DNA of 64,000 bases, taken from the NCBI GenBank assembly GCA_905233345.1, contig CAJODQ010000012.1, forward strand, positions 1-64,000, in the 5' to 3' direction. Every line of letters starts with the position of its first letter. The first letter of the stretch is position 1. The notes under the pieces are model-generated. The model saw nothing but the letters and a program-made list of their open reading frames with translations, did no database searches and was not told the DNA's origin. Of the stretch, positions 1 through 6,420 are shown piece after piece. The position numbers were made by a program, and so were the translations under genes. Source of the stretch: an uncultured Bacteroidales bacterium (GTDB taxonomy: Bacteria; Bacteroidota; Bacteroidia; Bacteroidales; UBA932).

Positions 1-125
1 GCGAACTCGCGATTAAATAACACTGATTTCAAAGAACTCTTATTCTACGGCGTTCGCGCCGTGGCATAAAAACTATAAAACTAACGAACTATTGATTATA
101 TTTGTAAAGTGCTATTTTCCATCCT
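1..125. other. Upstream intergenic stretch with UUCG hairpin
   Basis: No complete gene is visible. A 6-bp hairpin with a TTCG tetraloop lies at 47-62 (ACGGCG/CGCCGT), without a strong T tract. It may end a gene lying to the left of the window, since several frames close with a stop within the first 20 bases. The rest is the AT-rich leader of the following TPR lipoprotein gene. Confidence 0.4.
97..104 (+). promoter_or_regulatory. Bacteroidetes -7 box TATATTTG
   Basis: TATATTTG matches the Bacteroidetes TAnnTTTG -7 element and lies 21 bases before the start codon of the TPR lipoprotein gene. No clear TTTG -33 box is seen at the usual spacing. Confidence 0.45.
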
Positions 126-1778
126 ATGTGGCGTATGTCTAGACTTAAAATATCTTCCATGGTCTTGTCTGCAGTCATGCTCCTACTGGCATCCTGTACC
201 AGCAGTAAGACAGAGGCAGTACTCAACGATGTAGAAACCTATGTCAAGGAACGGCCAGATAGTGCCTTGGCCACCATCCGTGCCATTGACACCACGACCC
301 TCACCACCCGCAGCCTCCGTGCTCATTACGCCTTGCTGCACGCCATGGCGCTCGACAAGAACTGGATCGACACGACGGATGTTGGTGTCGTGATGCCGGC
401 GGTAGAGTACTACGACCGCCATCCTTCAGGTATACATAGGGCAAAAGCTTGGTACTATCTCGGGAGGATTCAAGAAAATGGAGGTGATATCCCTGAGGCA
501 AGCATCTCATTCTTGAAAGCAGACCGTTATTCAGAGAACTGCGATGACATTGCTTTCAAGGCATTGGTGTATCAATCGATTTCAAACATGTATAATAAGA
601 CGTATCTTGATGACGATGCACTGCATTACACGGGACTGTCTTATGAGCTATTGGTCCGTGAAGGGGATACGTTGGGAGTCAATGCTTCTCTATATCGGAT
701 GGCACAAGATTATAATAACGTGGGGAGATATGCAGAGTCCGATTCGTTATATAGACTCCTGATAGAGGACAATAGGATTCACCCCAATTTAAGAGCGTCT
801 GCAATATCCAATTACGCATTGGGTCTCATTACGCACAGTGTGCAATATGAGCAAGCCGCCTCCCTTTTAGATACAGTCATAAATACGTATGGTTCCTTGA
901 ATCGCGAAAATTATTGGGGTGCTTACGCATATGCTTTAGTCCGTACTGGAAAAGAGAAGCGAGCTGATCATATTTTTAAGCAGCTTGAGAAGTTGCCCGG
1001 TAGTTCTTCGGCCTATGTTTATTCATATTGGAAAAGTATGGCCGATGCTTCTCAAGGAAACTATAAAGCTGCTTATCTTTCTCAAAAGAAAGCTGCTGAT
1101 CTTCAGACGGAGAATGTCCAGAAAATTCTTCAGCAATCAGCCATAAAAGCTCAGAAAGATTATCTAGAAGAGGCAAATATGGAGGCTGAAAGAAAGGTGA
1201 AGCGGCAACAACTATTAGCAAGAGGAGAAGTCGCCCTCTTTTTAATCTTCATATTTCTGTTAGTATTATTATTCAAGCGTCGTAGTAAAATAGCTGCTCA
1301 GAAGCATGAATTATTGTATGAGGCATACAAGGAATTGACGAGCCGGACAGAAGAAGAGAAAGCGAAAGTTCGTAATCAGTACATTCAGATGTGTCAATCG
1401 CATTTTAGCCATATTGGTCGAATTAACGAGATGCTGAATGTATATGCTAGGGAGTCCAATAACAATTTATATAGGGAGTTGAAGCGATCTATTCAACGGG
1501 TGGGACTTGATGAACAGAGCCAACAACGATTCGAGAAGATGCTCGATGATTCTTTCGATGGTGTAATGACACACTTCCGTGATTCTTTCCCAGGTAAAAA
1601 ACAGAGATTCTATCAACTAGTCAGTTACCTATTTGCCGGCTTTGGAACTACAACAATTTGCACAATCATTCCCGGGTATAATAAACATAATATTCATGTG
1701 GAAAAGTCAAGGCTTAAGCAGATGATTCAGAACTCAGCCTCGCCGTATAAACAACAATTTATGGAGATGCTTTCATAA
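126..1778 (+). CDS. TPR lipoprotein with membrane anchor and HTH-like C-terminus
   Basis: About 550 residues. The N-terminus has a signal peptide with lipobox LLASC (Cys24 from the 126 start; Met4 at 135 is an equally good start). Residues about 35-330 are TPR-like helical repeats, beginning with PDSALATIRAID and a DKNWIDTTD stretch. A single membrane helix is near residues 367-387, followed by a coiled-coil and a C-terminal region (FYQLVSYLFAGF, then KSRLKQMI) that looks like a degenerate helix-turn-helix. Such TPR-TM-HTH proteins are common in Bacteroidales and are thought to be membrane-tethered regulators, but the substrate or target is unknown. A close paralogue lies inverted at 2862-4508. 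Coding is AT-rich compared with the genes beyond 6 kb. Confidence 0.75.
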   Translation: MWRMSRLKISSMVLSAVMLLLASCTSSKTEAVLNDVETYVKERPDSALATIRAIDTTTLTTRSLRAHYALLHAMALDKNWIDTTDVGVVMPAVEYYDRHPSGIHRAKAWYYLGRIQENGGDIPEASISFLKADRYSENCDDIAFKALVYQSISNMYNKTYLDDDALHYTGLSYELLVREGDTLGVNASLYRMAQDYNNVGRYAESDSLYRLLIEDNRIHPNLRASAISNYALGLITHSVQYEQAASLLDTVINTYGSLNRENYWGAYAYALVRTGKEKRADHIFKQLEKLPGSSSAYVYSYWKSMADASQGNYKAAYLSQKKAADLQTENVQKILQQSAIKAQKDYLEEANMEAERKVKRQQLLARGEVALFLIFIFLLVLLFKRRSKIAAQKHELLYEAYKELTSRTEEEKAKVRNQYIQMCQSHFSHIGRINEMLNVYARESNNNLYRELKRSIQRVGLDEQSQQRFEKMLDDSFDGVMTHFRDSFPGKKQRFYQLVSYLFAGFGTTTICTIIPGYNKHNIHVEKSRLKQMIQNSASPYKQQFMEMLS

Positions 1779-1825
1779 GTGTCTTATTCTCATAGTATTA
1801 TTGACCTTCTTTTTTTTGTGTTGGC

Positions 1826-1835
1826 GGGGGGGGGG
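1826..1835. repeat. G10 homopolymer tract
   Basis: Ten consecutive G, shortly after an eight-T run at 1810-1817, in the gap between the TPR gene and the next gene. Such tracts are slippage-prone. It lies outside any coding frame that can be supported here. Confidence 0.85.
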
Positions 1836-1936
1836 TAAAATTCAGATAGTCAACAAATTAGTGAAATTGAGAGGTTTTTTCTTTTTGTTTACGCTCAATC
1901 TGCTGGTAAATTTGCTCATGAAATAATTTAAAAGCT

Positions 1937-1991
1937 ATGAAAAAAATTGTATTATCATTGACAATTTGTAAAAGACCGGCCTTATAGGGAA
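1937..1991 (+). pseudogene. Remnant resembling both ends of the 5475-6002 barrel gene
   Basis: An ATGAAAAAAATT start resembling the start of the barrel gene at 5475 runs into a sequence matching the last codons and 3' flank of that same gene: 1961-1990 against 5992-6021, about 26 of 30 identical by eye. One frame reads I-D-N-L-stop, like the Y-Y-N-L-stop of the barrel gene. This looks like the internally deleted relic of a second copy. The flank continues in a separate piece at 2677 onwards. Confidence 0.5.
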
Positions 1992-2027
1992 AACGAATAG
2001 GAACAATCTTTGATTGCAATAAATGAT

Positions 2028-2675
2028 ATGAAGAGATATCTGTTATTCAAGGCAATTCTTACGCTTCTTTTCATTTTCCCACAAGAGACGCTGGCGTTCT
2101 CTCCTGACGATACGCTTGTCTGTGGCGGAAGGGCCTATGCTATAAGCGCCCCGCTCACCTATGGGTTGGACAATCGAGAGACATCGATTTTATTCTATAA
2201 TCCGGACGATACGATTCTCATCAGGATTTATGGCCGCGTGGAAGAAATGCAAGATCGTCCAAAGGTCAGTGTGCCGATACTGACGGAATCCCCGTTTTTT
2301 GCGCTTCTCAATTCAGACGAAGAACTGAAAGATATGGTACGAACCTGTATTCCTGAAAAGAAACGGAAAGAATGGTTTGAAAAGCATATCCGGATTGAAA
2401 TAGCTGTTCTCATTGATGGAAAGTGCCATTGTGCAGAAGTTGTTCAGGCTGTGGAAGCGCCTCTGCCATTTGATTTTAACAAGGAGGAGTGGCTGGCACT
2501 GGCACAATTGACGGACGCTATACAACAACAAGTTTCATACGATGACAACGGAGTGCTTCAGAAGGCAGGGATGCCTTATGGAACAAGTCGATTCATCATA
2601 GATTTCAAAGACGGGGATGTCGGTATCGTTATGCGGCCACCCGCCGTTGGTGCCCTTAGAGATGTGATGAAATAA
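2028..2675 (+). CDS. Secreted protein of unknown function
   Basis: 215 residues from ATG 2028; a TTG at 2010 is also in frame, but the signal peptide starts best at MKRYLLFKAIL. Residues 1-24 form a signal peptide ending near LAFS. The mature part has repeated charged/beta-type segments (DDTLVCGG, DDTILIRIYG) and a conserved-looking C-terminal half (FIIDFKDGDVGIVM). No recognised domain or catalytic motif. It sits between two pieces of sequence that are contiguous at 5992-6165, so it may have been inserted into a duplicated copy of that flank. Shared terminator with the convergent HMA remnant. Confidence 0.65.
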   Translation: MKRYLLFKAILTLLFIFPQETLAFSPDDTLVCGGRAYAISAPLTYGLDNRETSILFYNPDDTILIRIYGRVEEMQDRPKVSVPILTESPFFALLNSDEELKDMVRTCIPEKKRKEWFEKHIRIEIAVLIDGKCHCAEVVQAVEAPLPFDFNKEEWLALAQLTDAIQQQVSYDDNGVLQKAGMPYGTSRFIIDFKDGDVGIVMRPPAVGALRDVMK

Positions 2676-2676
2676 A

Positions 2677-2716
2677 AAAAGCGGAGCCGTATCGATTGGG
2701 ATACGGCTCCGCTTTT
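2677..2716. terminator. Bidirectional intrinsic terminator (copy 1)
   Basis: A 17-bp perfect stem (2677-2693 with 2700-2716), loop GATTGG, with A and T runs on the two sides. It is nearly identical to the terminator at 6021-6060, including the loop. Confidence 0.85.
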
Positions 2717-2732
2717 CGGAATGTTCCCGACG

Positions 2733-2823
2733 CTATTTCTTCTCTTCCTCGGGCTTGAGTTCTTCGGCTTCGTAGCCGAGTTTCACGATGGCGGCGGCGA
2801 GTTTCTCCTTGTCGGTCTTGGAG
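2733..2823 (-). pseudogene. 3' fragment of an HMA-domain gene
   Basis: On the minus strand this reads ASKTDKEKLAAAIVKLGY and ends ELKPEEEKK-stop, the same C-terminus as the intact HMA protein at 6078-6401. Homology stops abruptly near 2823, and no metal-binding CxxC part is present. The adjoining terminator is also duplicated. It is a truncated duplicate, not a functional gene. Confidence 0.85.
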
Positions 2824-2861
2824 GCGCGGAGCGCCGAGGGAGAAGGGGCGGAGTATTCCCT

Positions 2862-4508
2862 TTATGAGAGCATCTGAAGGAATTGCTCTTTATAAGGCGA
2901 GTCTGTGTCTTGGATCATTTGCTTCAATCTTGATTTCTCGACATGGACGTTGTGCTTATTATAGCTTGGAATTATTATGCAGATTGTGGTTGTACTAAAG
3001 CCGGCAAAGATATAGCTGACAAGTTGATAATACCTCTGCTTCCTTTTGGGAAACGCTTCGCGAAAGTGGGTCATTATGTCATCGAAAGTATCATCGAGCA
3101 CCTTTTCAAATCTGAGCTGGCTTTGCTCGTCCTGCCCTATCTGTTGAATAGATCTCTTCAGTTCTCTATAAAGATTGTCATCGGACTCATTGGCGTAGAT
3201 ATTCAGCATCTCATTGATACGGCCGATATGACTAAAATGTGACTGGCACATCTGGATATATTGCGAGCGAACTTTTGCTTTCTCTTCTTCCGTCCTACTC
3301 GTCAAATCCTTATATGCTTCTATCAGCGCTTCTTTCTCTAGAGATACATGTTTGTTACGACGCTTATTATACAGAATAAGTACAAGGATCAAGGTGAGTA
3401 ACGAAGCGGTTATTCCCCACACAATGGCTTGCCGGCGCCTGGCCAATCTTTCAGATTCACGATTTATCTCTTCTAAAAAATCTTTCTGTGACTTAATAGC
3501 AGATTGCTTTAAAGCTTTCTTGACATTCTCATCCTGAATATCATACGCAGCTTTTTGAAGACGGTAAGCTGAATCATAGTTACCGACATACGCGTCCGCC
3601 CGGCTTTTCCAATAAGAATATGAAAGATATGTCTCTCCTTGGCCTGCCTCTATCTTCCGGAATATCTGTTCTGCAGTTTTATTCCTTCCCGTTCGCAAAA
3701 GAGAATACGCAAATGCCCCCCAGTAATTTCTTTTTCGTAAAGTTCCGGTAGATGACAGGACCTCATTAAATAGTTTTACTGCTTCCTCAAAATCCTCATT
3801 GTGAGTTACTAGGCTTAGTGCATAATCGCAAAGTAAAGAAGATTTAAGATTATCATAAATTCGCCCACCATCAATCAGAAGACGATACAATGAATCAGCC
3901 TCATCATATCTACCATTATTATATAATTCTTTTGCCATACAAAAAAGAGCGGAATTTGCATTGACGGAATCTCTTGCTTCACTAAAGAACGTAAAGGATC
4001 GTTCTGCATATTTTAATGACTCCTCATGAAAATGTGTTTGGCTATATAAGTTAGAAATCGCCAGATAAACCAGCCCTTTAAACTCCAGATCTTCAGAATC
4101 TTCAGCATACTTTTCGGCCCTTAAAAAAGAAATGCTTGCATCCGGACGATTGCCACCATTCTGTTGTATCCTTCCCAGATAATACCACGCCTTCGCCCGC
4201 CGAATACCAGAGGGATGGCGGTCGTAGTATTCCACCGCGGGCTTCACTATATTTACATCGGTCGTATCTATCCAGTTCTTGTCCAGGGCCATGGCATGGA
4301 GCAGTGCATAATGGGCGCGGAGACGAGGGGTCTTCAGCGATGTTGTATCGATGGCGCGGATGGTGGCCAAGGCACTATCTGGCCGTTCCTTAATATAGGT
4401 CTCTATGTCATTGAGTGTTGCGGCAGTTTGGTGGTTGGCACAAGAAGAAAAAAGAAATAATGCCAGCGAAAAAGTGATGAAAGATACGTTAATACGTGTC
4501 ATACACAC
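2862..4508 (-). CDS. TPR lipoprotein, paralogue of 126-1778
   Basis: 548 residues with signal peptide and lipobox LFSSC. Architecture matches the gene at 126-1778: lipoprotein N-terminus, TPR helices, one membrane helix, then a C-terminal region with SHFSHIGRINEML and a KSRLKQMI end. The first ~130 residues and the last ~170 are near-identical to the paralogue, while the middle is clearly divergent. It is transcribed in the opposite direction, so the two form inverted repeats flanking about 1.1 kb. A probable sensory or regulatory role is inferred only from the family. A start at 4502 (MTRIN) is equally possible. Confidence 0.75.
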   Translation of the reverse strand: MCMTRINVSFITFSLALFLFSSCANHQTAATLNDIETYIKERPDSALATIRAIDTTSLKTPRLRAHYALLHAMALDKNWIDTTDVNIVKPAVEYYDRHPSGIRRAKAWYYLGRIQQNGGNRPDASISFLRAEKYAEDSEDLEFKGLVYLAISNLYSQTHFHEESLKYAERSFTFFSEARDSVNANSALFCMAKELYNNGRYDEADSLYRLLIDGGRIYDNLKSSLLCDYALSLVTHNEDFEEAVKLFNEVLSSTGTLRKRNYWGAFAYSLLRTGRNKTAEQIFRKIEAGQGETYLSYSYWKSRADAYVGNYDSAYRLQKAAYDIQDENVKKALKQSAIKSQKDFLEEINRESERLARRRQAIVWGITASLLTLILVLILYNKRRNKHVSLEKEALIEAYKDLTSRTEEEKAKVRSQYIQMCQSHFSHIGRINEMLNIYANESDDNLYRELKRSIQQIGQDEQSQLRFEKVLDDTFDDIMTHFREAFPKRKQRYYQLVSYIFAGFSTTTICIIIPSYNKHNVHVEKSRLKQMIQDTDSPYKEQFLQMLS

Positions 4509-4530
4509 AATTTGTAATGATTTTTCTCTA

Positions 4531-4538
4531 CAAAGATA
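4531..4538 (-). promoter_or_regulatory. -7 box TATCTTTG for the 4508 gene
   Basis: CAAAGATA on the plus strand is TATCTTTG on the coding strand, 22 bases upstream of the start codon, the same spacing as in the paralogue at 126. Confidence 0.45.
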
Positions 4539-4896
4539 CTTATTATCATTTACTCACCTTATCACTCATTTATTCGCTATCATTTGACCCTCCCGCCATA
4601 CAAGCCCGTAAGCCATACAGAATCAATTGATTATAAAAATCTCTCATGTTTCTCGCAGCAAAAATCAGCAATATCCTGTAGATCTGCCGATTACGGAAAA
4701 ATGAGAGCATTCGACATTTCTCATTCAGCAAAATCGGCTTCACACGCTATTCCAGGGCCGATTTCATTCTTTCAAATGAGAGCATTTTGTTGGGTAGTTA
4801 CTATCGCTTCACCTGTAACTTTGCATATCCAGAATTTGATCCTTCTCAACATTCATGATGTTTTTTGCATCTAAAATACAAACACATCACCTCTCT
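4539..4896. other. Intergenic region between divergent genes
   Basis: No gene is supported here. It holds a TAACTTTG -7-like box at 4816-4823 (probable promoter for the 4897 gene), two copies of ATGAGAGCAT about 80 bases apart, and an 8-bp inverted repeat (AAATCGGC...GCCGATTT, about 4734-4767). The repeats could be an operator, but nothing identifies a regulator. Confidence 0.4.
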
Positions 4897-5382
4897 ATGA
4901 AAACGCAAAAACATAACAAAACTCGCGCGCTCAGGTTCTTCTTTATGTTGCTTGCCCTCCTGGGAATGGGTGTGAGTTGTGAAGAACTCGGCATCGTCGA
5001 AGTAATGTACGGCTCACCAACGGCCCATTTCTCCGTTAAAGGCAAAGTCACCGATGATAGCGGAAACCCCATACAGAACATAGAAGTCTATCTGTATGGC
5101 GTGACCAATTATGAAGGACAGGACTATGCCGTCCCTAATCCTGGTCTACCTGTAATGACCGACTCGAAAGGAACCTACTTGATAGAAAGGAGCGACAGGC
5201 CATATTCCACGATTCAGGTCAACGTGAAAGATATCGATGGGACTGCGAACGGCGGCGAGTTCGCAAGCGACAGCCTTCGTAACAGTACCTATGTGTTTAT
5301 CAAGGACAAAAAAGATAAAGACTCGTGGTCTATCGGTACTGCCGACATCACAATGCCCGACATCAAACTCAAAAAGCAATAA
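4897..5382 (+). CDS. Radical-SAM-associated-type putative lipoprotein
   Basis: 161 residues from ATG 4897; upstream in-frame codons are AT-rich leader. A signal peptide with a Cys at the end of LGMGVSC is followed by EELG, then MYGSPTAHFSVKGKVTD and a carboxypeptidase-regulatory-like beta sandwich (GNPIQNIEVYLYG, SKGTYLI). This is the layout of the Bacteroidetes lipoprotein family annotated as radical SAM-associated, normally found beside a SPASM/radical SAM maturase. No such enzyme is in this window. Exported to the outer surface of a membrane; function unknown. Assignment is from sequence pattern only. Confidence 0.6.
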   Translation: MKTQKHNKTRALRFFFMLLALLGMGVSCEELGIVEVMYGSPTAHFSVKGKVTDDSGNPIQNIEVYLYGVTNYEGQDYAVPNPGLPVMTDSKGTYLIERSDRPYSTIQVNVKDIDGTANGGEFASDSLRNSTYVFIKDKKDKDSWSIGTADITMPDIKLKKQ

Positions 5383-5474
5383 CTTTATTTATCAGACATT
5401 CAAAGGCCATCTCTTCTAGACACATTCTTGTGCACGCGTTTTGAAGTATTTGAATGATCCAAAAAAGAACAGCA

Positions 5475-6002
5475 ATGAAAAAATTTATCATTTTATTGGG
5501 AACATTACTGCTGGCTGTGACACTAAATGCGCAAGTGTATGTCGGCGGCAATCTCGGCATTTCTTTCTATCGCGATGTCACCACCTCGTCGGCGAGAGTT
5601 GAAAGTAAAAACTATTTTTCGATTGCCCCGGAAATCGGGTATGCATTCAACAAGTACTTTTCTCTTGGTACGTCCGTGCTTTATCAATGGAACGAAAGCG
5701 GCTCTCAGCGTTTCGCCGTCTCTCCTTATGCCCGCTGCACTTTTGCGCAGTGGGAGCATTTCGGCCTTTTCGTCGATGCCCTTTTCGAATATAGTTCATC
5801 TTACACTTCCCCAATCAGGTCTCGATACAATTCCTGGCAAGCAGGTCTGGCTCCCGGGTTCAAGATCCCCATCACGCCGAAATGTGGACTGACGACCCAT
5901 ATTGCCTTTTTGGGGTGGAAGAAAGTAGGCGATGAAGTCGTATTCTTCCCGAGTGTCAACTTCATCAATTCCGCCACGGTCGGATTCTATTACAATTTAT
6001 AA
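5475..6002 (+). CDS. Small outer-membrane beta-barrel protein
   Basis: 175 residues. Signal peptide MKKFIILLGTLLLAVTLNA, then alternating beta-strand pattern (VYVGGNLGISFY, FSIAPEIGYAFNKYFSLGTSVLY) and a terminal aromatic strand ending VGFYYNL, as in the OmpW/OmpX-like small porin family of Bacteroidetes. Start at 5475 is chosen because the ATG at 5454 only adds MIQKRTA before the signal peptide. It is 92 bases after the lipoprotein gene and may be co-transcribed. Its 3' end shares a strong bidirectional terminator with the convergent metal operon. Ligand unknown. Confidence 0.7.
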   Translation: MKKFIILLGTLLLAVTLNAQVYVGGNLGISFYRDVTTSSARVESKNYFSIAPEIGYAFNKYFSLGTSVLYQWNESGSQRFAVSPYARCTFAQWEHFGLFVDALFEYSSSYTSPIRSRYNSWQAGLAPGFKIPITPKCGLTTHIAFLGWKKVGDEVVFFPSVNFINSATVGFYYNL

Positions 6003-6020
6003 AAGGCCGGTCTTATAGAA

Positions 6021-6060
6021 AGAAGCGGAGCCGTATCGATTGGGATACGGCTCCGCTTCT
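6021..6060. terminator. Bidirectional intrinsic terminator (copy 2)
   Basis: A 17-bp perfect stem (6021-6037 with 6044-6060), loop GATTGG, between convergent genes. Near-identical to 2677-2716. Confidence 0.85.
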
Positions 6061-6077
6061 CATTTCAGTTCCCGACG

Positions 6078-6401
6078 CTATTTCTTTTCTTCCTCTGGCT
6101 TGAGTTCTTCGGCCTCGTAGCCAAGTTTCACAATGGCGGCGGCGAGTTTCTCCTTGTCGGTCTTACTAGCGTCGTACTTGATCCAGACCGTGCGGTCGTC
6201 GAGGTTGACTTTCATGTCTTTGATGCCTTTCTCATAGGGGAGGTTGGCTTCAACTTTCTTGACGCAGTTCTTGCAGTCGATGGTGGTGACGAAGGTTACT
6301 TCCTGGATGTCGGCGTTCTTTTTCTGTTTCTTGTCCTGGGCGAAAGCGGCAGTGCCGGTCATCAGGAGCAGGGTGAGGGTAAGGAATAAAAAGCGTTTCA
6401 T
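6078..6401 (-). CDS. Secreted heavy-metal-associated (HMA) domain protein
   Basis: 107 residues. Signal peptide ending AAFA, a charged linker, and an HMA fold with the metal site DCKNC (the CxxC of copper chaperones), followed by VNLDDRTVWIKYD and a Lys/Glu-rich tail. It probably binds copper or a similar soft metal in the periplasm. It is the last gene of the leftward operon, 19 bases after the TonB receptor. The start at 6401 is fixed by the signal peptide; the longer upstream frame is antisense-like noise within the receptor gene. A broken copy of its 3' end lies at 2733-2823. Confidence 0.8.
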   Translation of the reverse strand: MKRFLFLTLTLLLMTGTAAFAQDKKQKKNADIQEVTFVTTIDCKNCVKKVEANLPYEKGIKDMKVNLDDRTVWIKYDASKTDKEKLAAAIVKLGYEAEELKPEEEKK

Positions 6402-6420
6402 GATGGTATGGTTTTTTAGT

